A stretch of 47,838 nucleotides of DNA, taken from NCBI GenBank assembly GCA_903934135.1, contig CAIZMQ010000025.1:1-47838 (forward strand), in the 5' to 3' direction. Origin of the DNA: an uncultured Verrucomicrobiota bacterium (GTDB taxonomy: Bacteria; Verrucomicrobiota; Verrucomicrobiia; Chthoniobacterales; JACTMZ01). Below the pieces are notes generated by a model, which had not been told where the DNA came from, did not search any database, and saw only the letters and a program-made list of their open reading frames with translations. The translations under genes were made by a program, and so were the position numbers. Below, piece after piece: positions 1 through 8,177 of the stretch (positions are counted from its first letter, which is position 1; the number at the start of each line of letters is the position of its first letter).

Positions 1-418
1 GGAGGTCGCGGGCCGCGGCCATGCCGAGGCCGGCGGAGAGGGCGGTGCCAGCATGGCCGGCGCCGTAGCAATCGTGCTCGCTTTCGGTGCGGAGGAGGAA
101 GCCGTTCAGTCCGCCGGGTTGACGGATGGTGTCGAGGCGTTCGCGCCGCCCGGTGAGCATTTTGTGCACATAGCCTTGATGGCTGACGTCGAAGAGGAGT
201 TTGTCCGCGGGCGAATCGAAGGCGCGGTGCAGGGCGACGGTAAGTTCGACCACACCGAGGTTGGGCCCGAGGTGTCCGCCGGTTTGGGAGACCGCGCGGA
301 TGAGTTCCTCGCGGATTTCCCGGGCGAGGCGCGGGAGGTCGGCTTCGGGGACGGCGCGGACATCGGCCGGGCCGTTGATCCCGGCGAGCAGGTGCGTTTT
401 AGGTTTCTTCGCCGTCAT
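1..418 (-). CDS. dxs: 1-deoxy-D-xylulose-5-phosphate synthase, N-terminal part (cut by window edge)
   Basis: Dxs condenses pyruvate and glyceraldehyde 3-phosphate in a thiamine-diphosphate-dependent reaction, the first step of the MEP isoprenoid pathway in the cytosol. The minus-strand reading from the ATG at 418 gives about 139 codons before the window ends. It contains [18 protein letters not shown], then [11 protein letters not shown], then [20 protein letters not shown], the hallmark N-terminal blocks of Dxs with the catalytic and cofactor-loop histidines. The start lies inside the end of xseB, an overlap of about 20 bp, so the two are probably translated together. The C-terminal two thirds of the enzyme are outside the window. 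The identity is secure; only completeness is unknown. Confidence 0.95.
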   Translation of the reverse strand, partial: MTAKKPKTHLLAGINGPADVRAVPEADLPRLAREIREELIRAVSQTGGHLGPNLGVVELTVALHRAFDSPADKLLFDVSHQGYVHKMLTGRRERLDTIRQPGGLNGFLLRTESEHDCYGAGHAGTALSAGLGMAAARDL

Positions 419-653
419 CGAACTCCTCCAAAGTCACGGTGCCGTCCGCCTTTTGGGCAATGAGGCGCACCTTCTGTTCCGCCGCTTCCAACTTCTCCCC
501 GCAGTAGCGGGCGAGGGCCACGCCTTCCTCGTAGCGGGCAAGCATTTCGTCGAGCGGAAGTTTGTCCTCCTCCAGTTTGGCCACGATGGCGTCGAGGCGT
601 TGCATGGCGTCCTCGAAATTTTGCGGGGCTTCGTCTTTTTTGCGGGCGGCCAT
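399..653 (-). CDS. xseB: Exodeoxyribonuclease VII small subunit
   Basis: XseB is the small subunit of exonuclease VII, which degrades single-stranded DNA from both ends together with XseA. The 84-residue product has the family pattern: an acidic helical protein with [32 protein letters not shown]-type content (residues about 14-45), followed by a basic stretch and an acidic tail. Length is normal for the family (about 70-85). It lies 5 bp downstream of a GT-C-like gene and overlaps dxs by about 20 bp. xseB next to dxs is common in bacteria, sometimes with ispA between them; neither xseA nor ispA is present here. The start is the ATG at 653. Confidence 0.93.
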   Translation of the reverse strand: MAARKKDEAPQNFEDAMQRLDAIVAKLEEDKLPLDEMLARYEEGVALARYCGEKLEAAEQKVRLIAQKADGTVTLEEFDDGEET

Positions 654-658
654 GATGG

Positions 659-2383
659 TTACTGGCGTTTACTCCAGCGATCCCGGTTGGAATAGAAGAC
701 GCACTCGTTGTCGATCGGCAGGGGAGTGAAGTATTTCAGGGGGAAGCGGGAAAGGTCGGCGCTGCGCATGATGAAGGTGGCCCATGACCCGTAATCGCCT
801 CTGGCGATTTGCGAGATGAACGGGCGGTTGCCCGAGACCGGGGTGAGGTAGAGCCCGTTGACCGGCCCGCCCAGGTATTCGTAGTCGTGGATGGAGATGA
901 ATTGCTTGACCGTGGTGGGGAGAAGGAGAGAGCTGCGTCCGCCATACCAGGCGGTGGCCCAAGGCATGTCCGAGCAAAGCACTTCGTTGGGGTCCATCCA
1001 GTCGGCCACCGTATGGATGAAGGGGGCGACGTAGGGCGGCCAAGCGGTGCGTCCGGGCGGCGCAGTGAGAATGTTGACCGCCATGGGCAGGGCTGAGACG
1101 ACAAAAACGGCCACGATAAAAGCGATACGGGCCGGCTCGAAGCGCAGGTCCATGCGGTTCCAGAGCACGATGAGGAAGGCCATGCCGTAGGCGATGAAGA
1201 GGGGGATGAAGAGGACGTGGAGCTGGTTGTGGGAGACGGCACCACGCGGGCTGAAGGCGGCCATGCCGAAGGCGGCAAAGAGCCACATGAGCACGAGGGC
1301 CCAGCGGAAGAAGTTGGGCACGCGTTGCTTGAAGATGTGCAGGAGGGAAAGAAAGAAAGCGGCGGCGGCCACATTGTAGCCGATGTAAGAAAAGAGGTTT
1401 TGAAACTGGTCGAGCAGGCCGCCGCGCAACTTGGCACGCACGGTGCCGAAGGCGGTGAGATCGGGCTGCAGGTTGCTCATGAACGAGAACTCCGAGCTGC
1501 CCGCCCCGTCGAGGATGCTGAAGATGCCAAGTCCGAGCGGGTTTCCGCAGACCAGAAAGTTGCGCACCAGCCAGGGGGCCACCACGGCGGCGTAGATGAA
1601 GAAGACGAGCAGGCCGCTGATGGCGCGCGGACGGAACCAGGTGAAGACGAAGGCGAGGAAGCCGAGGAACATCCACGAGGTCAGCGGCTGGGCGAGGGAC
1701 ATGAGGCCGAAAAGCAGGGCCGCCCCGGCAAGGGACAAAAGGGTGCGCCCGGTCAGTTTGTCTTCCCGCGCCATCATGGCGCAACGGGTCAACCACAGGG
1801 CCGCGCTGAAGAGGAAGAGCAGGAGCATTTGTGGCAGGCCGGAAATGGAAAACCGCCAGAGCAGGTCGGTGAGCAAAACGAGTCCGGTGGTCAACCAGGC
1901 GATGCGCGGGTCGAAGAGGCCCCGCACCAGAAAGAAAGTGATCAGGACCGAACCGAGAAAGAGCATGATGCCGGCCGCGGCAATCACGGTGTCGCCAATG
2001 TAGACGACATCGGTCGGTTCCATTGGCCACCAGCGTTTGATCGGTCGGAGGAGGGCGGCGTTGAAGACGGGATTGAGGGGAAAATTGTAGATGTCCGGCT
2101 GGGGAGTCGGGGGGATTTGCTCGCGGTGGTTGAGGAATTGCCACAGAGCGAGCGGACGGGCGTAAAGGGTGGTGTAGCCCGAACCCGCGGCGATCTGCCG
2201 TCCGATCTGCGCCTGATCCATGGCGGTCTCGGAGTCCAAACCGCGGAAGATGAAAAAAAGATAGACCGCGGCGAGGGCCGCCACAGTGACGAAAAAAAGG
2301 AAACGCAGGACGAGCGGCTTCAGCCGGCCGGCCTCGATCTGGTAGACGAAATCCTGAACGTTCGTGTCTTCTTGATGGATCAT
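659..2383 (-). CDS. Polytopic membrane protein, GT-C glycosyltransferase-like (paralog 1)
   Basis: This 574-residue protein has a single helix near residues 25-48, then a loop with SETAMDQAQIGRQIAAGSGYTT, then roughly ten further hydrophobic segments and a soluble C-terminal domain of about 120 residues. The acidic first loop followed by many helices is the layout of GT-C (PMT/ArnT-like) enzymes, which use polyprenyl-phosphate sugars at the membrane, but I cannot name a substrate. It is a clear paralog of the next upstream gene: both share MDQAQIGRQ, LYARPLAL, WRF..SGLPQM and PWATAWY.GR. It lies 74 bp downstream of that paralog and 5 bp upstream of xseB. GT-C function is an inference from topology and loop pattern. 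Confidence 0.8.
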   Translation of the reverse strand: MIHQEDTNVQDFVYQIEAGRLKPLVLRFLFFVTVAALAAVYLFFIFRGLDSETAMDQAQIGRQIAAGSGYTTLYARPLALWQFLNHREQIPPTPQPDIYNFPLNPVFNAALLRPIKRWWPMEPTDVVYIGDTVIAAAGIMLFLGSVLITFFLVRGLFDPRIAWLTTGLVLLTDLLWRFSISGLPQMLLLFLFSAALWLTRCAMMAREDKLTGRTLLSLAGAALLFGLMSLAQPLTSWMFLGFLAFVFTWFRPRAISGLLVFFIYAAVVAPWLVRNFLVCGNPLGLGIFSILDGAGSSEFSFMSNLQPDLTAFGTVRAKLRGGLLDQFQNLFSYIGYNVAAAAFFLSLLHIFKQRVPNFFRWALVLMWLFAAFGMAAFSPRGAVSHNQLHVLFIPLFIAYGMAFLIVLWNRMDLRFEPARIAFIVAVFVVSALPMAVNILTAPPGRTAWPPYVAPFIHTVADWMDPNEVLCSDMPWATAWYGGRSSLLLPTTVKQFISIHDYEYLGGPVNGLYLTPVSGNRPFISQIARGDYGSWATFIMRSADLSRFPLKYFTPLPIDNECVFYSNRDRWSKRQ

Positions 2384-2457
2384 GTGCAGTGCGGCCGGGT
2401 CGGATCGGATTCTTTTTTAGCGGCGGGCGGGCGGGGCGTCGATGGTGAAGCGAGTGT

Positions 2458-4176
2458 TCAACGCCAGCGGGGGCGGTCCGCGTAAAATATGCTCTGGCCT
2501 TCGATTGGCAGGTTGACCGCGGAGGGCAGCATCCAGCCGGTCAGGTCGTCATCATCGACTTCGCGCAGCACGAAGCGGGCCCACTCCTGGTAGCGGCCCT
2601 GGATGATGGTTTCGTAGGTGGGTTGGTCGCCGCTGAAGGGGGTGAGGTAAATGCCGACCAGCGGGGCGCGCAGCAGTCCCTCGGTATGGATGAGTTCGAA
2701 CTGGGCGATATTTTCCGGCAGGAGCAGGGAAGTGCGCCCGGCATACCAGGCGGTGGCCCAAGGGATGTCGGCCGCGATGGCCTCGCCAGGCTGCACCCAC
2801 TGGCTGAAGCGCGAGATGAGTGGCGGTAAATAGGGCGGCCAATTGAGGAGCGGAGGTTTGAGGGCGATGGTGCCGAGGAGCGGGATGCTGGAGACGAGAA
2901 AAAGAAGGGTGATGAAGGCGCCCCGCAGGAAAGGTTGCTCGAGGCCGAGGCGGCTCGCGAGCAGGAGAAGGAAGGCGAGTCCGTAAAAAATCATGACCGG
3001 CAGGAAGAGAATGTGAAGTTGATTGACCGAGACGGAGCGATCGACTCCGAAGACGCTCATCCCGGCGGCGGCTCCTAACCACATGAAGAGCACAGCCCAG
3101 CGAAATTGTGCGGCCTGCCAGCGTTGGAAGACGTGGAGGAAGACAGCGAAGAAAAAGGCGGCGGCCACCACGCTCCCGCCGAGGTAGGTGAGCAGGTTGC
3201 CGGCCTGTGCCAGCGTCTGGGTTGCCGTATTGGTCAGAAAATCACCGGCTTGGAAACGCAGGATCGGCTCGAAGTCGGCGAGCAGCGCCAGAGGGTCGGT
3301 CTGCGGCTGGCGGTACAGTTCGTAGAACGAGAGGCCGAACGGATTGCGCAGGGCCTGCCAGTTGTGCCAGGCCCAGGGCACCAGGGGCAGGACGTAGACC
3401 ACCGGGGCGACAAGGGCGACGAGCCAGCGCGGACGGATCACGGCCACGGCGTAAAGCCAGAATCCGGCGAAGATCCACAGGCCCAAACCGTGGCCCAAGG
3501 TCATGAGGCCAAGGAGCAGCGCGGCGGTCAGGATCATGACGACCGATTTCGACCGGCGCCGTGCCTCGTTGGCCTCGAGGGCCCGCGCCAGCGCAAGGAG
3601 GGCGCCGGTGAAGAGGAAAAGCATGGCCATTTGCGGCAGGCCCGAAAAGGTGAACCTCCAAATCAAGTCGCTCGCGATGATGAGCCCGAGACCGATCAGG
3701 GCCAGGGGCCCGTCGAACAACCATCGGCCGAGCAGGTAGGAGAGGGCGAGCGAACCGGCGAAGAAAAGGAAGGCGACCGCGGTGATGGCGCGCTCGGCCG
3801 GGACAATAGGCTGGTCCGAACCGGGAGCGAAAGACTGGCCGCCCGCCCGCAAGACGACGGCATTGATCAGCGGGCCAAGGGGAGCTTGGCTGGTCTCCGG
3901 AAGGGGGGATGCAATGGTTCCGGTCCGCGCGAGCATAAGATGCAGGGCGAGGGGCCGCGCATAAAGGGTGGTGAATCCTTGGCCGGTGGCCAACTGGCGC
4001 CCGATCTGCGCCTGATCCATGGACTCGGGCACGGAAAAGCCGTTGAACTTGTAGGTGAACCACATGGTGGCGAGCAGTCCGATGATTATGGCGACGACGA
4101 GGCGGCGCAACCAGACCATGGCCCGGCCTTGTTCGAAGGCGTGGAGCAGTCCCTGCAAACTGACTTCGAGGCCCAT
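2458..4176 (-). CDS. Polytopic membrane protein, GT-C glycosyltransferase-like (paralog 2)
   Basis: This is a 572-residue paralog of the 659-2383 gene with the same layout: an N-terminal helix, a loop with PESMDQAQIGRQLATGQGF, about ten hydrophobic segments and a C-terminal soluble domain containing DIPWATAWYAGRTSLLLPE. I chose the ATG at 4176 (MGLEVSLQGLL). A longer open frame runs upstream but is antisense to the response regulator and has no protein-like features. Only 4 bp separate it from the stop of the sigma-54-dependent regulator, so the two are very likely co-transcribed. Membrane location is certain from hydrophobicity. The sugar-transfer role is inferred from the GT-C-like loop. 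Confidence 0.8.
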   Translation of the reverse strand: MGLEVSLQGLLHAFEQGRAMVWLRRLVVAIIIGLLATMWFTYKFNGFSVPESMDQAQIGRQLATGQGFTTLYARPLALHLMLARTGTIASPLPETSQAPLGPLINAVVLRAGGQSFAPGSDQPIVPAERAITAVAFLFFAGSLALSYLLGRWLFDGPLALIGLGLIIASDLIWRFTFSGLPQMAMLFLFTGALLALARALEANEARRRSKSVVMILTAALLLGLMTLGHGLGLWIFAGFWLYAVAVIRPRWLVALVAPVVYVLPLVPWAWHNWQALRNPFGLSFYELYRQPQTDPLALLADFEPILRFQAGDFLTNTATQTLAQAGNLLTYLGGSVVAAAFFFAVFLHVFQRWQAAQFRWAVLFMWLGAAAGMSVFGVDRSVSVNQLHILFLPVMIFYGLAFLLLLASRLGLEQPFLRGAFITLLFLVSSIPLLGTIALKPPLLNWPPYLPPLISRFSQWVQPGEAIAADIPWATAWYAGRTSLLLPENIAQFELIHTEGLLRAPLVGIYLTPFSGDQPTYETIIQGRYQEWARFVLREVDDDDLTGWMLPSAVNLPIEGQSIFYADRPRWR

Positions 4177-4180
4177 AAGA

Positions 4181-5554
4181 TCAGTCGGCGGCGAGCTGCG
4201 GGTGCTCGCGCAGTTTCCGGTGGAGGGTGCGTCGGCTGATGCCGAGTTTTTGGGCGGCGAGTGTGCGGTTGCCTTTGCTCTCGGCGAGGGCGCGGCGGAC
4301 GAGGGAGAGCTTGGTTTCGCCGAGGTGGAGCGGGAGGGGCGCGCGGGGGGCCTCGCCGGCCGCGGCGGCGCGCACGCCCGGGGGCAAGTCGCGCAGGGTG
4401 ATCTTCGGTCCGCCAGCCATGACCACGCCATGCTCGATGGCGGCCCGCAGTTCGCGGACATTACCCGGCCAGTCGTAGGCGGTGAGGCATTTGAGGGCAT
4501 CCGAGGTCACCTCGCGGAAAGGTTTGTCATTTTCCCTGGCCGACTCGCGCAGGAAGTGGACGACGAGCGGCGGGATGTCCTCCCGGCGGTCGCGCAGGGG
4601 AGGAAGGTGGACCTGGACGACATTGAGGCGGAAGAAGAGGTCCTCGCGGAATTTGCCCTCGGCCACCATTTGGGCGAGGTCGCGGTTGGTCGCGGCGAGG
4701 AGGCGTACCTCGGCGGCGATGGTTTTGTTGCCGCCGACGCGCTCGAAGACGCGTTCGCCGAGGACACGGAGGATTTTCACCTGGGTCGCGGCGTCGATCT
4801 CCCCGATTTCGTCGAGGAAGAGGGTGCCCCCGGCGGCCTGTTCGAATCGTCCGATGCGCCGCTCGCCCGCTCCGGTGAACGCACCTTTCTCATGCCCGAA
4901 AAGTTCGCTCTCGAGCAATTGCGGAGAAAGTGCGGCGCAATGCACCGCGACAAACGGTGCGCTATGGCGCGGGCTGAGCCGGTGGATGGCCTGTGCGGCC
5001 AGTTCTTTCCCGGTGCCGCTCTCGCCGGAAATTAGGACGGTGGCCCGGGATGGCGCGACCTGTTTGATCGTGTCGAGCACGTGGGACATGGCGCTGGAGT
5101 CGCCGACGAAGTTGTCCAGGCCGTAGCGTTTGTCGACTTGCTCGCGCAGGCGGACGTTCTCCCGCTCGACTTCGGAACCATGGAGGGCCCGTTTGATCAG
5201 GAGGTCGAGGCGGTCGATGTTGACCGGCTTGGTCACGAAGTCATAGGCCCCGCGTTTCATGGCCTCGACGGCGGCATCGACCGTGCCGTAAGCGGTCATG
5301 ATTATACACACAGGAGGGTGGCTTTGCCGGAGGGTCCAGGCGAGGAGGTCCATGCCGTCGTCCGCCCCGAGGCGCAGGTCGGTGAGGAGAAGGTCGACAC
5401 GGTCGGTCTCCATGACGGCGCGCGCGCCGGCGGCATCCGGAGCCACATAGACCTCGTAGTTTTCCTCGAGCGAGGTGCGCAGCCCTTCACGGGTATTTTT
5501 CTCGTCGTCGACGACCAGGATGGTTTTCTTCACGGGCGGCGTCAGGTGTGACAT
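4181..5554 (-). CDS. Sigma-54-dependent response regulator, NtrC family
   Basis: This 457-residue regulator has three domains. The receiver (about 11-125) has DDE near residues 16-18, phosphoacceptor D59 in LLLTDL and K109. The AAA+ domain (about 147-385) has Walker A GESGTGKE at 177-184, the sigma-54 contact loop GAFTGA at 224-229 and Walker B TLFLDE at 244-249. A Fis-type helix-turn-helix lies near the C terminus (GNRTLAAQKLGISRRTLHRKL-like). It should activate RNA polymerase-sigma-54 once phosphorylated. No sensor kinase is visible nearby. The start at 5554 (MSHLTPPVKK) places the receiver normally; an upstream open extension is spurious. It heads the cluster with the GT-C-like pair, xseB and dxs. 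A good sigma-54 promoter lies about 11.5 kb away before glnN, but a link is unproven. Confidence 0.93.
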   Translation of the reverse strand: MSHLTPPVKKTILVVDDEKNTREGLRTSLEENYEVYVAPDAAGARAVMETDRVDLLLTDLRLGADDGMDLLAWTLRQSHPPVCIIMTAYGTVDAAVEAMKRGAYDFVTKPVNIDRLDLLIKRALHGSEVERENVRLREQVDKRYGLDNFVGDSSAMSHVLDTIKQVAPSRATVLISGESGTGKELAAQAIHRLSPRHSAPFVAVHCAALSPQLLESELFGHEKGAFTGAGERRIGRFEQAAGGTLFLDEIGEIDAATQVKILRVLGERVFERVGGNKTIAAEVRLLAATNRDLAQMVAEGKFREDLFFRLNVVQVHLPPLRDRREDIPPLVVHFLRESARENDKPFREVTSDALKCLTAYDWPGNVRELRAAIEHGVVMAGGPKITLRDLPPGVRAAAAGEAPRAPLPLHLGETKLSLVRRALAESKGNRTLAAQKLGISRRTLHRKLREHPQLAAD

Positions 5555-5651
5555 TTTTTCTCTATGGCCGGACTGCTCATGGCAATAAGCAACTTCGTCC
5601 GGCGGCGCTTTATGCTTGCCTGCGCGGTCCAGTTGCCTATGAGTGCTGGAC

Positions 5652-6263
5652 ATGAAAAACGTCTTCCTTGGCACCTTGATGCCGGTGTTGGCCCTCGTGG
5701 TTCTCACCGGATGCGAAACCACCCGCCCGGGGGGCAACAATTCTTTCACCTTCGACCCGCCGGTCCGCCAACCCCGCAACCCCGCGAACGTGCAGGTCAA
5801 ACTGAGCACCGGTGCTCAGCGGTTGTATGTGGTTGAAGGCAACGAGGTGTTGCTGGCCACACCGGTCTCGGTAGGCACACCGTCCACGCCCACCCCGCAC
5901 GGCAACTACAAGATTTATTCCAAGACGGCCAACCGCCGGCGGGTCAGCAATCCCGGCGCGGGCTATCCGATGACCTATTGGATGGAATTCAAATCGGCCT
6001 ACGGCATGCACTGGGGTTTTGTCAAACCTCACCCCAGCACGATGGGTTGCGTGCGCATGCCGCTGAAAGCTGCGCAGAAAACCTTCAACCTTGTGCGGAG
6101 TGGAACGCCGATCAACATCTCGACGAGCCAGCCTTGGGACGCGACGGTCGGAAAATCGTTGCCTCGCCTCGACGACTCGGCGCTGCCCAACCCGCCGATG
6201 TCTTACATGCTCAGCCCCCAAGTTTTCGCCGACGCGAAGCAGGGCAAGCTGTGGCGGTTCTGA
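5652..6263 (+). CDS. Lipoprotein L,D-transpeptidase (YkuD domain)
   Basis: The 203-residue product begins with a lipoprotein signal peptide (MKNVFLGTLMPVLALVVLTGC), with lipobox LTGC and lipidation at the cysteine. It continues as a YkuD-type domain: VKLSTGAQRLYVVEGNEVLLATPVSVG is the typical first strand pair, and the active-site region is MHWGFVKPHPSTMGCVRMP. Such enzymes make 3-3 peptidoglycan cross-links or attach proteins to the wall using the cysteine. The upstream histidine and the cysteine are present, but the residue usually histidine in the (S/T)HGC motif is methionine. I use the ATG at 5652; a GTG at 5643 would add only three residues. It is divergent from the response regulator. 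Confidence 0.85.
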   Translation: MKNVFLGTLMPVLALVVLTGCETTRPGGNNSFTFDPPVRQPRNPANVQVKLSTGAQRLYVVEGNEVLLATPVSVGTPSTPTPHGNYKIYSKTANRRRVSNPGAGYPMTYWMEFKSAYGMHWGFVKPHPSTMGCVRMPLKAAQKTFNLVRSGTPINISTSQPWDATVGKSLPRLDDSALPNPPMSYMLSPQVFADAKQGKLWRF

Positions 6264-6285
6264 CCGCGCCGCGCCTGCGGCGCGG
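6264..6285. terminator. GC-rich hairpin after the L,D-transpeptidase
   Basis: Two perfect 9-bp arms (6264-6272 CCGCGCCGC and 6277-6285 GCGGCGCGG) around a 4-nt loop start directly after the stop codon. No T-run follows, so it may act as a factor-dependent or partial terminator, or protect the mRNA 3' end. Confidence 0.5.
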
Positions 6286-6475
6286 AGTGTTCAGTGATTG
6301 GCTAAGGCCCGTTTGGTCGCTGAGCCGACCTATCTACGTCCGCCGAAGCGGACTGCGGTTCGAAGACTCGGCTCGGTGTTCAGTTTTCCGTCGGAGGGAC
6401 TGAAGTCTTCCCAGTATCGCGATTTTCCGGCTCTGCAAATACTGAACACTGGACACGAAAAACTCTCATCTCACT
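6286..6475. repeat. Heptamer-periodic repeat units between two genes
   Basis: The gap between the L,D-transpeptidase and the minus-strand membrane gene contains three groups of 7-bp units. On the plus strand: AGTGTTC, AGTGATT (6286-6299) and GGTGTTC, AGTTTTC (6375-6388). Facing them: ACTGAAC, ACTGGAC, ACGAAAA, ACTCTCA (6441-6468), whose complement is the same RGTKTTC family. The last unit abuts the stop codon of the gene ending at 6471. Between them lies a 6-bp-stem hairpin with a CGAA loop (6338-6353). I see no gene here. Confidence 0.55.
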
Positions 6476-8177
6476 CCTCCAGCAAGCAGGGGGTGAGGAG
6501 GTAAAGGACGCCGCTCGGGGTGGTCGCCAATGGTGGCGCGCACGGGACCCACGGTAGGGAGGAGTCGGGCCAGCGTTCTTTTTCTTTCCGGCCCCAGAAA
6601 AGGTAGTGGGTCTGCAGGCCGCGGGCCGCATCGCGCCAACCCTCGCGGCCTGACATCAAGACGTCCAACTTTTCGGACACCGGGCCGTAGTCAAGACCCT
6701 GACTGAAAAGGTGGCCGTCATGGCCCATGACCACGGGTTGTCCAAGGAGCAAGGCCGGATGGTCGTAAGCCGGGGCGCAGGCCAGGCGGGCGTTGACCGG
6801 AAGATGGCGGAGCAGGAATTGCACGTCGTCCAATTCGGCGCGCCCGGCGATTTTGTAGCCGTGTCGTCCGTCAAGGCCCCCGGCCAGCGCGAGCGCACCG
6901 GAGGTGAAGAGGGCCAAGCATGCCGCGATGCGCAGTCCGAGCGGCCAGTGCTTGATCAGACCGTCCCAAAGCAATGGCGCGAGGACGAGGTAACCCCAGA
7001 CGATGAGCTTGGTATTGTCCCAAGGCCAGGCGGCGAAAAGAAAAAGGAAAGAGAAGGCGAGGGTGGCCGCCGCGACGCCATAAAAGACGCGGGTTGCGGT
7101 ATCGGCCGCCCCACGCCGCAAGAGCACGATGCCGAGCACGGCAGTCAAGGGAAGAAAGAGTCCGAAGTTTTCCAGCCAGAACCACCATCCATTTTCGCCC
7201 TGCATCCAGCCCGGCGCCCAGCGCAGCGCGTTCGGTGCGGTGAAGTTGCCGGTCACCATGCGGACCAGCCAGGTGGCAGGAATCACGGCGAGCAGGGTGA
7301 CACTGAGAAAGTCGCGGGAGCGTCCCGTTCGCCAACCGGCAAAGAAGCAGACGGCGAGAAGAACGCTGAGAAAGACGAAAGCCGGCGCGTTGAAGAAGGG
7401 CATCGAGGCATAGAGCGCCGCCTGGGCGGGCACGGAAAGGCGTGGTCCGTCTGATCCGGAAAGCCGAGTGCGCCAGACGGTCAGGAGGACAAATCCCGCC
7501 GGCAGCGAGAAGAGCATCCCTCGCTGTGTCACCAGCATGGTGAGGAAAAGGTTTTTCCAAGCCGCAGCGTCTTGTTGCCCGTCAAGAACGCCTTCCCGGA
7601 GCAGGACCAAGGCGCCGAGTCCTCCGGCGAAAAGGAAGGAGGCGAGGGCAAAGCCGCGACCATAACGCCAGAGCGCCGCGGCCGTCGCGGCCGCCCCGAG
7701 CAGCCCCACCCAGCGCAGGCCGGCGATAACCGGCAGGCCGAGCACGCCGAGGATGGCGTTCCAGAAGTCCATGCCCGGGTGATAAGGAAACACGGCGCCG
7801 GCGAGGAAAGGATTCTCCGGCCAGAAAGTGCCGCCATTGGCCCAGCGCAGGATGAGATTAAGGTGCAGCGCGATATCACCGAGGTTGTGTGGCGAAAGAA
7901 TTTTCAGGTCGGGGCCCTCGGGATAAACGACCCAGAGGAAGGCGCGCAGGGCGGCGAGGCCGAAGACCACGAAAAGGACCGCGTCGGCGGTGGTGATTTT
8001 CTGTCGCGGGGCGCTCGCGCCACGGGCCGCGGCGATGCCGGCCGACAAACCGAGCGCCATGGCGATCCACGCCCCGCGCGGCTCCAATCGTCCGGCCAAA
8101 GTGGAGAGCCCGGCCGCGGCAATGGTGGTGACGGCAACAAAAACAAGGCCGCCGCAGAGGATGCGCCAGCCGATCAC
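6471..8177 (-). CDS. Polytopic membrane protein, glycosyltransferase-like, unknown family
   Basis: The 568-residue product has about 11-13 hydrophobic segments, starting with two helices at about 1-50. A periplasmic-type loop after the third helix (YPEGPDLKILSPHNLGDIALH, about 87-107) is followed by a tryptophan- and proline-rich segment (WANGGTFWPENPFLAGAVFPYHPG in two halves). The acidic and histidine loop and helix count recall GT-C enzymes, but I do not recognise the exact family. The start is GTG at 8177, and its first bases overlap the TGA of the upstream Agl23-like gene (GTGA), indicating translational coupling. It probably works with that gene in glycan assembly; this is an inference from coupling. 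Confidence 0.75.
   Translation of the reverse strand: MIGWRILCGGLVFVAVTTIAAAGLSTLAGRLEPRGAWIAMALGLSAGIAAARGASAPRQKITTADAVLFVVFGLAALRAFLWVVYPEGPDLKILSPHNLGDIALHLNLILRWANGGTFWPENPFLAGAVFPYHPGMDFWNAILGVLGLPVIAGLRWVGLLGAAATAAALWRYGRGFALASFLFAGGLGALVLLREGVLDGQQDAAAWKNLFLTMLVTQRGMLFSLPAGFVLLTVWRTRLSGSDGPRLSVPAQAALYASMPFFNAPAFVFLSVLLAVCFFAGWRTGRSRDFLSVTLLAVIPATWLVRMVTGNFTAPNALRWAPGWMQGENGWWFWLENFGLFLPLTAVLGIVLLRRGAADTATRVFYGVAAATLAFSFLFLFAAWPWDNTKLIVWGYLVLAPLLWDGLIKHWPLGLRIAACLALFTSGALALAGGLDGRHGYKIAGRAELDDVQFLLRHLPVNARLACAPAYDHPALLLGQPVVMGHDGHLFSQGLDYGPVSEKLDVLMSGREGWRDAARGLQTHYLFWGRKEKERWPDSSLPWVPCAPPLATTPSGVLYLLTPCLLEE

Noticed and set aside
1217-2485. Long open frame of 422 codons on the plus strand
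   Set aside because: It is antisense to the GT-C-like gene, composition is dominated by G, E, R and Q as expected for an opposite-strand shadow, and no domain pattern is seen.
6355-6366. GGTTCGAAGAC resembling a tRNA T-arm
   Set aside because: No acceptor stem, D-arm or anticodon stem can be formed around it.
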